Source: Aedes albopictus
Lineage: Eukaryota > Arthropoda > Insecta > Diptera > Culicidae
Length of the DNA: 64,000 bases
Direction: 5' to 3'
NCBI RefSeq assembly: GCF_035046485.1
Contig: NC_085136.1
Location: 219,608,853 to 219,672,852, forward strand
Below are positions 1-12,293 of the stretch, in pieces (the stretch's first letter is position 1; each line of letters begins with the position of its first letter). Below the pieces are notes generated by a model. The model had not been told where the DNA came from. It did no database searches and worked only from the letters and a program-made list of their open reading frames with translations. A program made the position numbers and the translations under genes.

Positions 1-972
1 GGTCATAAAAAAAGGTGCATAAATTAAAAAGTGCATTAAAATAACATGCATAAATTGAGGTTTTAGTGTATTTACATTCTCATATGCAAAGTATAGTTTG
101 TTAAAATGTTTCGCTATATGAGATGTAAAAGAGAGAAATATTGAATTCACATTTTTAACGCCGCCGCCGCCGACGACCAAAAATGATGTTTTAACCGCGG
201 CGCACATCTCTGCCGAAGCACCAAAGCAAGCATCACAGCGGTGCCAGACATCAAGAAACAAGTAGTTAATTGAATGAGATTTGGTCACTACAAATACGAT
301 GTTTTTTCAATCAGAATATGGTCGTTTCTTGGTTTAACATCTTGGTAATCGAACTTCTACGCAAATCGATCAATAATTTCATTTTCCAACGCCATTTCTT
401 TCAAAATATTTGGTTTGGTTTTCATCTAAACATGCTGCTACCGCTCAAGCTTTACGAACTATCATCCAGTTCGGCAGCACTGATTTGCCAATCAGCTGTG
501 AATGTATGCGAGTGCAAAACGTGGGGCGCGAGCATAGACGATTCGTCGCGCCGCACATTGTTGTGACTTCTCCTTTGCGAGAGAGGAAAACAATCACAAT
601 GAAACTGTCACCTGCCAGGGAAAGGGAGTGCGTTAGTGGGTGAGTGCAGAATGCTCTACGATGAGAAAATGTGAGAGTGGTTGTGGATTTGCTGTAAATA
701 CTGTTGAGATGAATAAGGGGCCACCCGGTGGACCGCGATGAGATGAAAATTTTACGGTGTGCTGAAGATAGGTGCGAGTGGCTCGCGATTTGTGATCGCA
801 ATTAAATCAAATATTGAAGGTAAATCCCACTCTAGTGCATCGTAAGATCAACAGTGGAAGTGAGCACGTGTGTTAAAGGTTTGTATCATTAAGTTTGAAG
901 CGTATACATTGCGCTGTGAGTGATTTTTCATGTTGCACATCCTTAATGAGACTAAGATAGGCACAAATACCC
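1..972. other. AT-rich stretch with no recognisable gene
   Basis: Short open frames occur on both strands, but none shows a recognisable domain or a clear coding signature. There is a short GCC/GAC-rich patch near 160-180. I see no inverted termini, LTR or tRNA-like sequence here. Confidence 0.6.
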
Positions 973-1214
973 TACTTGAGTGGAATGCTGATGGAAGAGT
1001 GAACGGTCGTCGGTCGTCAGTGACAAGCAGGGCGTGGAGGCTGAAACACGCCGCATTTCGTCTTTACCGCGTTTTCGTATTTTTCTTTGTGTTTTCGTTC
1101 GTACTTGGGTGGAACGCTGATGGAAGAGTGAACGGTCGTCGGTCGTCAGTGACAAGCAGGGCGCGGAGGCTGAAACATGCCGCATTTCGTCGTTCCCGCG
1201 TTTTTGCGTTCTTC
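973..1214. repeat. Tandem duplication, two ~113-bp copies offset by 129 bp
   Basis: Copy 1 (973-1085) and copy 2 (1102-1214) share a long near-identical stretch that contains AGAGTGAACGGTCGTCGGTC, differing at a few positions and then drifting apart at the 3' end. The pair lies in frames open on both strands (930-1235 plus, 952-1257 minus), so open frame is not evidence of coding. A GGTGAGT donor-like site follows at about 1330. Possible origins are a duplicated 5' UTR or promoter module of a non-LTR element, or a leader exon of an unseen gene; I cannot decide. Confidence 0.7.
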
Positions 1215-1600
1215 GATGGACGATCGGAGAATTAACGAGCGGTGTGAACGAGTGCACATTTAATATGGTTGGACCGTTTGCATGCTGAGACCAAAGCCAA
1301 ACATAGAAAACCAGCTGGTCAGGGTTACCCGGTGAGTTCGTTCCTTATTACTTTTTATATTTGAACATGACATATATGGGGATTTCGAAGGGGTAGCCTA
1401 AGGAAGTTAAATGAACTGGTTTCCGGGCAAATGTTCGTGGGGTGGCCAGACTTTGTCACGAGATAACAATTATCATGTTGTTTTCCGAAGGTCTCCAGTG
1501 AATTTAGCTTACCCTGCTACAACAAACCATCAGGTAGATCATTCCGTTCCGGTATGACTCTGCAGCCATAGGTAATCCTTGCGCTGATGGTGGGTACACA

Positions 1601-1627
1601 ATCATCATCATCATCATCATCATCATT
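1601..1627. repeat. (ATC)n microsatellite
   Basis: Nine uninterrupted ATC trinucleotides followed by a degenerate end. Confidence 0.95.
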
Positions 1628-2059
1628 ATCATAGTAGCTGTTCAAGTATCTACTTTATTCATAGCTACAAAACATGATTAATGGGTATTAATGATTACAT
1701 TTGAATTATACTTAATATATTTTTTTATTTATTTACAGGTTTTCTTTATTATTTTTGCAGGTTTTATTTTTTTATTTTTAAATTTCTTTTTATTTGTGAA
1801 TTTTAACTTAGGCTAATTCTTCACAAATCTTTGCAGGTGTCAAAGCTCTATTTTTTTGTTTATTACTAAACAATTTAATTCCAATATTTTTCAAATCTTG
1901 AAAGAGATGTTGTTAGAGTAGGGGAGAAGGAGGATGTAGGAAGTAATATAAATAAATTAAATTGTTCGATATTTAATAAGAAATTCTGATAAGTCATTTA
2001 TTTGGAAGTTCCTTGTTTGAATATAAAATTAAATAAAATGAAGAATTTGATCCAGTGTT

Positions 2060-2300
2060 CACCATTATAACAAATAACGCGAGAGCGGAGTCGGACACAT
2101 GCCTACAACCCTGACTTTCATCGAAGCCAAAGACAGGAAGACACGAGCTTTATGCGTGGTGCTGTAGACGTGATGGTGTGCGTGATGTTCGAGCGCATGA
2201 ACGAACGGAATGAAGGGGACAGATAGATAATCAGAGATTTCAATGATTCAGTTTTGTGAGTGATGTTGTTGAGACTAGATGTGTGGTTGACTTCAATAAA
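2060..2300 (+). other. Open segment ending before an AATAAA; possible terminal exon or lncRNA end
   Basis: A plus-strand frame is open from about 2070 to a TAG at about 2226, more GC-rich than its surroundings. AATAAA lies at 2295-2300 just before an A-run. No domain is recognisable and no splice acceptor was confirmed. It could equally be the 3' end of a decayed retroelement. Confidence 0.15.
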
Positions 2301-3372
2301 AAAAATCAGAATGGAACATGAAAAAAAAAGTGTGTTTTTAATTGAAACGAAGAATTCCTACAAAAACTATAACCTTTCAATGAATGCACTTCTCCATTTT
2401 ACATTGTTTTAGTAATCTGTGTTGACAAATGTTTGGTTTTTGAAGAATACTGTGATTTCTGTTAAGATTAGGAAAGTTGCTCAAAACTTGGGTATGACAA
2501 AAAAAAAGATCCACTTAGCAATTAATTCTCGAACTTCAAAATTTCGCCATATTTTCACACGTTTAGCTTCTTGGTGTACGCTATTGTGATGTTTTTGACA
2601 AGAGTTTTATCAATTTTAGGCCGAATTTGTTTTGCATGGTGAGTATCATGGATAAATTTTCTCTTAACTACAGAAACTATATGCCAGCATGAATACTTTT
2701 TTTTTGAAAATTTCAATGAGTTTGGGTCGACCAATGCAAAGAAATGCATGTGTCGTGACCATTCTTCAAGGACTAGTGAGTATGAAGGCGCCGTGGCGCC
2801 CGTCAGCAGTACATATGCTCTTTTTTATCATTTTTTTTTGTTTCAAGAATTTAACCATCAGTACTGTTTTTTCTTGACATACTGCTCCCCTTGGAATTTA
2901 GCCTGCTTCTCCAATTGGTGTTTTGTGTGCACTTTTGGATTAAACTATTTTCGACTAATCCCTTTCCTAAAACTGCATGAAAAACTGTTGTATTTGCGGG
3001 AAATACGGGTGGTAGCAATACATGGAACAATCAAAAAATTCAAACACAAATTAAAAATACATAATACAAAATAGAATTTAAATAAACCATACATAATTGA
3101 GTATTAAGCAATGGGAACAATAAAATAAAAAATGTTTACAATTATCATGAAAAAAAAATAGTACAATCAAGAAAATTTATATTTTTGACAATCAGAGGCG
3201 AATGAACCAGATGGTTTAAAACCTCTATAACAAAAAAAAAATATTTTTGACAAACATATTTGAAAATTCATATGAGGAAAACATCGAAAAAAAAATATTA
3301 AGAGATTACTATATAATCCGTTAATCCGTACATAGAAAATTTAAGACAAAAAAAAGCCGAATCTATGATAGA
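2301..3372. other. AT-rich stretch with no recognisable gene
   Basis: Homopolymer A and T runs and short open frames only; no terminal repeats or domains seen. Confidence 0.6.
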
Positions 3373-3399
3373 ATGATTGGAGAGACGTTTAAAACTATG

Positions 3400-3645
3400 C
3401 GTGCAATAGACCGAGAAATCGCTTGCTGTCCGAACTCGCTAACGCTCGTCGGACTAAAAATAAGGATAACATCTCTGTTTGCATTATACCGAGCAAAATC
3501 TTGGATCTGTGGTTTGCCTAGAACCGAACCGACGCAAACACGGCGCGTCGGATATCGGAAACTTTGGCGGCCTGCTGCCGCCTTGTTTCCTCAATCCTCT
3601 ATATGCGGCTTCGCCGCATGTTTGTCGGTAGTTGTGAATAGCGGA
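3400..3645. other. GC-rich patch with a perfect short hairpin
   Basis: This patch is clearly more GC-rich and CG-dinucleotide-rich than the AT-rich flanks. It ends with a 7-bp perfect hairpin, ATGCGGC-TTC-GCCGCAT, at 3603-3619. A 95-residue plus-strand frame covers it but has no recognisable domain. It may be a fragment of an unidentified mobile element. Confidence 0.4.
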
Positions 3646-3699
3646 GAATTTAAAGTTTGATATATTTCGAATTAGGAATCGCCTAATTCCTTAGGTGGA

Positions 3700-4804
3700 A
3701 TCCCCGATAGAATAGATAGGGGGATTTCTGAAAAAAATGCCAAAGGAGTTCCAGGAGGAATCTATAAAAAAAAATATCCTGCAGGATTCCTTGAAAGAAT
3801 TCCTGAAGTAATCTCTAAACGAACTTCTAAAGGAATCCATGGCGGAACTTCTGTAGAGATCTGTCTAAGGGCTTTTTCAGAAATTACTGTATGAACTCTT
3901 ATATCTATCCCTGAATAAGCTTCTTCCCTGATTGAGCTCCTGGAGCAAATACAAAATCCTCCTGGAGGACCCTATGAAGAAACTTCTGGAGAAATCTCTG
4001 AAGAAACTCGTTCTCTGATTGAAATTGAAGAGATATTCTAGAAGAAATTCCAGGAGGAATACCTGAAGGCACTCTTAAAATAATCCTTGAAATGACTCGT
4101 GGAGGAATCCCTGAAAGAATTCTTGACAAACCCCGGAATGATGTCCTGGAGTAATCTTTAAATAAAGTCCTGGACTAATCCCTTAGGGAACTCCTAAACT
4201 AATCTCTTGAGTAAATTCTGGAGATAATCCTGATGGAACTCATGGAGCGATCACCGAAAAAGTTTCAAGATAAATCTGATTGAAATTTTAGAGGAATCAC
4301 AGACAGAATTTCAGAAGTTAATCTTTGAGAAATTCCTGAAGAGATACCTGGACAGGAATCCCTGAAGGAGCTCGTTAAATAATCCATCCTGGACTAATCC
4401 CAGAGAGAGCTGCTAGGGTAATCCCTCATACGAAACTCGAAGGAACTTCTAGACAGAACTCTTGGAACTCTAGAAGGAATTCCAGGCAGAATCCTTGAAG
4501 GAACTCGTGACATCATCTCCGATGAAATTCCTAGAGAAGCACTTCCTGAAGCAATTTCTGAAATCGTCGAGCAATTCTAGGAGGAATCCCTGAAGTAATT
4601 CGAGGAGCCCTGAAGCAATTCCTGGAGGATTCTCTGCAGGAACAACAGGAGGAATTCTTGAAAAAATCCCAGGAGGAATGCTTGGTGCCATTTTAAGTGG
4701 AATCTCCGTAAGAACTCCTGTAGGAACAACTTCTTCAGGAATCTTTGAAAAAACTCCTGCAAGAATCGGTGGAGGAGCTCCATTAGGAGTCCCTGAAAGA
4801 TTTT
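3700..4804. repeat. Degenerate GGAATCCCTGAAG-like tandem repeat
   Basis: The stretch is built from diverged variants of words such as CCTGAAGAAATTCCTGGAGG and GGAATCCCTGAA, with no fixed period. The pentamer satellite begins directly at its right edge. The short open frames here translate into low-complexity peptides and are not genes. Confidence 0.75.
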
Positions 4805-7800
4805 CATCTCATCTCATCTCATCTCATCTCATCTCATCTCATCTCATCTCATCTCATCTCATCTCATCTCATCTCATCTCATCTCATCTCATCTCATCTC
4901 ATCTCATCTCATCTCATCTCATCTCATCTCATCTCATCTCATCTCATCTCATCTCATCTCATCTCATCTCATCTCATCTCATCTCATCTCATCTCATCTC
5001 ATCTCATCTCATCTCATCTCATCTCATCTCATCTCATCTCATCTCATCTCATCTCATCTCATCTCATCTCATCTCATCTCATCTCATCTCATCTCATCTC
5101 ATCTCATCTCATCTCATCTCATCTCATCTCATCTCATCTCATCTCATCTCATCTCATCTCATCTCATCTCATCTCATCTCATCTCATCTCATCTCATCTC
5201 ATCTCATCTCATCTCATCTCATCTCATCTCATCTCATCTCATCTCATCTCATCTCATCTCATCTCATCTCATCTCATCTCATCTCATCTCATCTCATCTC
5301 ATCTCATCTCATCTCATCTCATCTCATCTCATCTCATCTCATCTCATCTCATCTCATCTCATCTCATCTCATCTCATCTCATCTCATCTCATCTCATCTC
5401 ATCTCATCTCATCTCATCTCATCTCATCTCATCTCATCTCATCTCATCTCATCTCATCTCATCTCATCTCATCTCATCTCATCTCATCTCATCTCATCTC
5501 ATCTCATCTCATCTCATCTCATCTCATCTCATCTCATCTCATCTCATCTCATCTCATCTCATCTCATCTCATCTCATCTCATCTCATCTCATCTCATCTC
5601 ATCTCATCTCATCTCATCTCATCTCATCTCATCTCATCTCATCTCATCTCATCTCATCTCATCTCATCTCATCTCATCTCATCTCATCTCATCTCATCTC
5701 ATCTCATCTCATCTCATCTCATCTCATCTCATCTCATCTCATCTCATCTCATCTCATCTCATCTCATCTCATCTCATCTCATCTCATCTCATCTCATCTC
5801 ATCTCATCTCATCTCATCTCATCTCATCTCATCTCATCTCATCTCATCTCATCTCATCTCATCTCATCTCATCTCATCTCATCTCATCTCATCTCATCTC
5901 ATCTCATCTCATCTCATCTCATCTCATCTCATCTCATCTCATCTCATCTCATCTCATCTCATCTCATCTCATCTCATCTCATCTCATCTCATCTCATCTC
6001 ATCTCATCTCATCTCATCTCATCTCATCTCATCTCATCTCATCTCATCTCATCTCATCTCATCTCATCTCATCTCATCTCATCTCATCTCATCTCATCTC
6101 ATCTCATCTCATCTCATCTCATCTCATCTCATCTCATCTCATCTCATCTCATCTCATCTCATCTCATCTCATCTCATCTCATCTCATCTCATCTCATCTC
6201 ATCTCATCTCATCTCATCTCATCTCATCTCATCTCATCTCATCTCATCTCATCTCATCTCATCTCATCTCATCTCATCTCATCTCATCTCATCTCATCTC
6301 ATCTCATCTCATCTCATCTCATCTCATCTCATCTCATCTCATCTCATCTCATCTCATCTCATCTCATCTCATCTCATCTCATCTCATCTCATCTCATCTC
6401 ATCTCATCTCATCTCATCTCATCTCATCTCATCTCATCTCATCTCATCTCATCTCATCTCATCTCATCTCATCTCATCTCATCTCATCTCATCTCATCTC
6501 ATCTCATCTCATCTCATCTCATCTCATCTCATCTCATCTCATCTCATCTCATCTCATCTCATCTCATCTCATCTCATCTCATCTCATCTCATCTCATCTC
6601 ATCTCATCTCATCTCATCTCATCTCATCTCATCTCATCTCATCTCATCTCATCTCATCTCATCTCATCTCATCTCATCTCATCTCATCTCATCTCATCTC
6701 ATCTCATCTCATCTCATCTCATCTCATCTCATCTCATCTCATCTCATCTCATCTCATCTCATCTCATCTCATCTCATCTCATCTCATCTCATCTCATCTC
6801 ATCTCATCTCATCTCATCTCATCTCATCTCATCTCATCTCATCTCATCTCATCTCATCTCATCTCATCTCATCTCATCTCATCTCATCTCATCTCATCTC
6901 ATCTCATCTCATCTCATCTCATCTCATCTCATCTCATCTCATCTCATCTCATCTCATCTCATCTCATCTCATCTCATCTCATCTCATCTCATCTCATCTC
7001 ATCTCATCTCATCTCATCTCATCTCATCTCATCTCATCTCATCTCATCTCATCTCATCTCATCTCATCTCATCTCATCTCATCTCATCTCATCTCATCTC
7101 ATCTCATCTCATCTCATCTCATCTCATCTCATCTCATCTCATCTCATCTCATCTCATCTCATCTCATCTCATCTCATCTCATCTCATCTCATCTCATCTC
7201 ATCTCATCTCATCTCATCTCATCTCATCTCATCTCATCTCATCTCATCTCATCTCATCTCATCTCATCTCATCTCATCTCATCTCATCTCATCTCATCTC
7301 ATCTCATCTCATCTCATCTCATCTCATCTCATCTCATCTCATCTCATCTCATCTCATCTCATCTCATCTCATCTCATCTCATCTCATCTCATCTCATCTC
7401 ATCTCATCTCATCTCATCTCATCTCATCTCATCTCATCTCATCTCATCTCATCTCATCTCATCTCATCTCATCTCATCTCATCTCATCTCATCTCATCTC
7501 ATCTCATCTCATCTCATCTCATCTCATCTCATCTCATCTCATCTCATCTCATCTCATCTCATCTCATCTCATCTCATCTCATCTCATCTCATCTCATCTC
7601 ATCTCATCTCATCTCATCTCATCTCATCTCATCTCATCTCATCTCATCTCATCTCATCTCATCTCATCTCATCTCATCTCATCTCATCTCATCTCATCTC
7701 ATCTCATCTCATCTCATCTCATCTCATCTCATCTCATCTCATCTCATCTCATCTCATCTCATCTCATCTCATCTCATCTCATCTCATCTCATCTCATCTC

Positions 7801-9229
7801 ATCTCATCTCATCTCATCTCATCTCATCTCATCTCATCTCATCTCATCTCATCTCATCTCATCTCATCTCATCTCATCTCATCTCATCTCATCTCATCTC
7901 ATCTCATCTCATCTCATCTCATCTCATCTCATCTCATCTCATCTCATCTCATCTCATCTCATCTCATCTCATCTCATCTCATCTCATCTCATCTCATCTC
8001 ATCTCATCTCATCTCATCTCATCTCATCTCATCTCATCTCATCTCATCTCATCTCATCTCATCTCATCTCATCTCATCTCATCTCATCTCATCTCATCTC
8101 ATCTCATCTCATCTCATCTCATCTCATCTCATCTCATCTCATCTCATCTCATCTCATCTCATCTCATCTCATCTCATCTCATCTCATCTCATCTCATCTC
8201 ATCTCATCTCATCTCATCTCATCTCATCTCATCTCATCTCATCTCATCTCATCTCATCTCATCTCATCTCATCTCATCTCATCTCATCTCATCTCATCTC
8301 ATCTCATCTCATCTCATCTCATCTCATCTCATCTCATCTCATCTCATCTCATCTCATCTCATCTCATCTCATCTCATCTCATCTCATCTCATCTCATCTC
8401 ATCTCATCTCATCTCATCTCATCTCATCTCATCTCATCTCATCTCATCTCATCTCATCTCATCTCATCTCATCTCATCTCATCTCATCTCATCTCATCTC
8501 ATCTCATCTCATCTCATCTCATCTCATCTCATCTCATCTCATCTCATCTCATCTCATCTCATCTCATCTCATCTCATCTCATCTCATCTCATCTCATCTC
8601 ATCTCATCTCATCTCATCTCATCTCATCTCATCTCATCTCATCTCATCTCATCTCATCTCATCTCATCTCATCTCATCTCATCTCATCTCATCTCATCTC
8701 ATCTCATCTCATCTCATCTCATCTCATCTCATCTCATCTCATCTCATCTCATCTCATCTCATCTCATCTCATCTCATCTCATCTCATCTCATCTCATCTC
8801 ATCTCATCTCATCTCATCTCATCTCATCTCATCTCATCTCATCTCATCTCATCTCATCTCATCTCATCTCATCTCATCTCATCTCATCTCATCTCATCTC
8901 ATCTCATCTCATCTCATCTCATCTCATCTCATCTCATCTCATCTCATCTCATCTCATCTCATCTCATCTCATCTCATCTCATCTCATCTCATCTCATCTC
9001 ATCTCATCTCATCTCATCTCATCTCATCTCATCTCATCTCATCTCATCTCATCTCATCTCATCTCATCTCATCTCATCTCATCTCATCTCATCTCATCTC
9101 ATCTCATCTCATCTCATCTCATCTCATCTCATCTCATCTCATCTCATCTCATCTCATCTCATCTCATCTCATCTCATCTCATCTCATCTCATCTCATCTC
9201 ATCTCATCTCATCTCATCTCATCTCATCT
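4805..9229. repeat. Pentanucleotide satellite (ATCTC)n, about 885 copies
   Basis: The run reads as an uninterrupted ATCTC array of 4425 bp, which is 885 copies if it is truly perfect; I saw no variant unit and no phase shift from line to line. The complementary strand reads GAGAT. The 1549-residue open frame across it is just the pentamer read in a stop-free frame. Such homogeneity implies very recent expansion, strong homogenisation, or assembly from a collapsed or corrected repeat. Confidence 0.97.
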
Positions 9230-9886
9230 GCCCTACCCACTACCCTACCTCTTCCATAACCCTTTACCCTACCCTCTACCCTAGCCCTGCCCTCTACACC
9301 AACCCTCTACCCTACCCTCTACCCTAACCCTACCCTCTACCCAAACCCTCTACCCTAACCCTCTACCCTAACCCTCTACCCTACCCTCTACCCTAACCCT
9401 ACCCTCTACCCTAACCCTCTACCCTACCCCAACCCTGCCCTCTACCCTAACCCTCTACCCTACCGTCTACCCTACCATCTACCCTAACCCTCTACCGTAC
9501 CCTCTAGCCTAACCCTACCCTCTACCCTAACCATACCCTCTACCCTAACCCTATCTTCTACCCTAACCCTCAACCCTATTCTCTACCCTAACCCAGCCCT
9601 CTACCCTAACCCTTTACCCTACCCTCTACCCTACCATCTACCCTAACCCTCTACGCTACGCTCTACCCTAACCCTACCCTCTACCCCAAACCATACCCTC
9701 TACCCTAACCCTACCCTCTACCCTAACCCTCTACCCTAACCCTCTACCCTACCCTCTACCCTAACCCAGCCCTCTACCCTAATCCTCTACCCTACCATCT
9801 ACCCTAACCCTCTACCCTACCCTCTACCCTACCCTCTACCCTAACCCTACCCTCTACCCGAACCCAACCTTCTACCCTAACCCTCA
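9230..9886. repeat. CCCTAACCCTCTA satellite, telomere-like words
   Basis: About 660 bp of interleaved CCCTAA and CCCTCTA words with point variants; the opposite strand reads TTAGGG and TAGAGGG. It starts immediately at the end of the pentamer array. The hexamer TTAGGG matches vertebrate-type telomere repeats, but insect telomeres usually use TTAGG and Diptera are known to lack that system, so this is better read as an interstitial satellite. Confidence 0.9.
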
Positions 9887-9947
9887 ACCATTGGTCATCA
9901 TCTTAATACCAAGCACTTGTTTGCAAATTTTACCAACTTGCATGCAA

Positions 9948-10040
9948 GCATTACAGACAGAAGGACAGATAGACAGATAGACAGATAGACAGATAGACAG
10001 ATAGACAGATAGACAGACAGAAGGACAGATAGACAGATCA
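9948..10040. repeat. GACAGATA octamer tandem repeat
   Basis: The octamer GACAGATA is repeated several times. The variant ACAGACAGAAGGACAGATAG occurs at both edges in the same orientation, as if the array were bounded by one repeated variant. Confidence 0.9.
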
Positions 10041-11027
10041 AGGCTATTCTATTAAGTAATTCTTTGATAATGGGCAAATGTTGCGTGACGTAATTTCAGG
10101 GTGGCCACACAGAATCAAAAATTAAATTCCCGCATTTTTCCCGACTTTTTCCCGCATTGATTTAAATTTTTCACGACTTTTCTCTAAATGTTTGTGGAGC
10201 TTGTAAAACATCTAAGAACCCAACCATTTAAGTGGATTTGTAAATTTACGGTGTGATTGTGATACTGCAATTTTTGAAGACGTTAAAACATATCAAAACA
10301 ATTTTACATGTAACATATGTTTGATATTTGCTTCTTATAGTAGAGGACTCATAACGATATTTGTGTTGGAATTCCCAAAATATTTTTCGTCGACTTCTTG
10401 AGAATTACTTGGTGAAGTTCCAGTAACAAATCTGGTCGGACAACTGAAGTATTCTCTGGTGAGTTCTTCATAGAGTTTTTTTACGGCATCCCGAAAATTC
10501 TGGAGATGTGAATGATGGAGTTCTGGTATAATTCTGGTATAATTTCAATAGAAATTTTAGAATTTATTATGGTGAACTTTTTCGAGGAATTTCCTGGAAG
10601 AAGTTGAGTGCAAAAATATTGAATGTATGTATGTATGTATGTGATATTTTCTCACGCACTCTACTGATAATAAATCAGGAAGTCTAATCAATAATTGAAT
10701 TTATACATACCCAAGTAACCACAAGCATTATATCATTGCACGAATTAGACTGAATATCAACCTTTGCAATGCGAAATGCAGTAATTCCCCACTTGTCATG
10801 CAATAATCCATTAGATTGGCATTATCAACGTAATGATGCATTGCATTTTTCTTTACATTAGGGTTAATTAAAAGGTGATATAAGATAATTCAATAAATCA
10901 ACACTGCAAAAACTGAATAAATGCAATGTACAAACTAGCAAAGTTGGCTGTAATAATGCAATTATAAAAGCTTGACTCTAATGGTCAACAAATGAAATCA
11001 AGAAGATTGAACAACTTTACAGTCAAC

Positions 11028-11066
11028 TCTGGCGGTCTTCAACATTTCTGGTTCGACTCCCGACCA
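11028..11066 (+). other. tRNA-like T-arm word with B-box, copy 1
   Basis: GGTTCGACTCC at 11050-11060 matches the Pol III B-box consensus GGTTCGANNCC and sits in a T-arm-like context. A similar 39-bp block recurs at 11452-11490. I cannot find a convincing A-box at the right distance, so this looks like a remnant, not a tRNA gene. Confidence 0.45.
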
Positions 11067-11451
11067 ACATTAAGTTGGTCAGTTGGCCGTTTGAGCCACC
11101 GATCGACTACAGCAAAACATTTTTAGAGATGACCTTTTCTCTTTTCTGTAGGCTGCTATCACATGCCAATAATGATGGAATCCACAATTAGCATATGATC
11201 AGTGTGCGAAGGGTGTTTTAATCGAGGTTTTATTTTCTTACATTGATTAAATATCTTCTAAAATTCATTATGTATTTATCAGTAATTTATCTGAATGTGA
11301 TAAATTACTGTATTCTGTTACATATGACATAGTCGTTTTGCCCTCTACTGCAATGATTGAGACATAAGAACAGTTTCCTTTTAGTTAATGAAATATCTGT
11401 TGTTATCACAGCAGCAGAAACGGTCCAAGGCGACAGCGCGTATGGAACTCA

Positions 11452-11490
11452 TCTAGCGGTTTCCAACACTTCTGGTTCGACTCCCGACCC
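11452..11490 (+). other. tRNA-like T-arm word with B-box, copy 2
   Basis: Direct repeat of the block at 11028-11066, with the B-box-like GGTTCGACTCC at 11474-11484 and a few substitutions upstream. Confidence 0.45.
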
Positions 11491-12293
11491 GGAGACAAAA
11501 AAATAATGGTTAAAACATTAATGTGTGGGGGCATCAGTACCGTCGATAACGAAACGGTGCTAAAAATAGATTTTTGTTTTGGTTTTTCGTGTTGCACGTA
11601 TCAAGCATGTGCAAATGCAAATGTACAGCACATGCATTTATGTTACTTTAGCAATGGCTGTTAGCGTGCTGCAATATGTGGCACTAATTTGATTTTAGTG
11701 GGGCCCTTTTCGACTTTAATATTGCTTCAATGAGGTGTATAAAGTGATGCAGCATTATATTCACAATTTTAATTATCAATATATGGCAATATTGATGCAC
11801 GTATATACGGCTTCGTGGTTACTTGGGTAATAATGATAATGAAATTCCTTAATATGTTGCCTTTTTGACCCCCCCCTCTTCAAAAAATTTTTGGTTGGAT
11901 TTTGCATTTTGATGAGGCAGATAAAAAATATTTTTCAAAATATCGGGCTTTGGTGAAAATTCTTTAATTCTTTGATAATTTAATTCGTTTATAATTCTAA
12001 ATTATACATAGTTTAATACTTCGTAGAAAGAGGTTTTTCAAGATCTACCTGGAAACTTATGTGGCAAAGCTCTAAGAAAATCAACTAGCAAAACTGGCTT
12101 CTGAAATTGTGTCCAGAAAAAATGCAGAACTCAGAGAAACTTCTGCTGAAATTTCTTGAGATTTTCAAGTATTTCTACAAAACTCCTGTTAAAAATCATA
12201 TTTTTTGGGGTGGACTATGATAACACTATCAACAAATTCTTTAAAAGTATAATTTCTAAAAAAAATTAAAAATATCTTCTATTTGAAATTGTA

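Larger units (their letters stand above)
10710..11827. mobile_element. TA-flanked MITE with CCCAAGTAACCAC inverted termini
   Basis: Termini CCCAAGTAACCACAAG and the inverted CTTCGTGGTTACTTGGG are each bordered by TA (10708-10709, 11828-11829), the signature of Tc1/mariner-type or Pony-type MITEs. No transposase is encoded. The element sits inside the CAGGGTGGCCACA element and is therefore younger than it. It contains two tRNA B-box-like words. Confidence 0.8.

Noticed and set aside
973..1214. A duplicated protein domain
   Set aside because: The frame is open on both strands and shows no domain; the differences do not favour silent changes clearly.
4678..9327. A 1549-residue open frame
   Set aside because: It is the ATCTC pentamer read in a stop-free frame, with edges taken from flanking repeats; no start context or coding signal.
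9230..9886. A true telomere end
   Set aside because: The array is internal, degenerate and mixed with CCCTCTA units, and unique sequence follows it.
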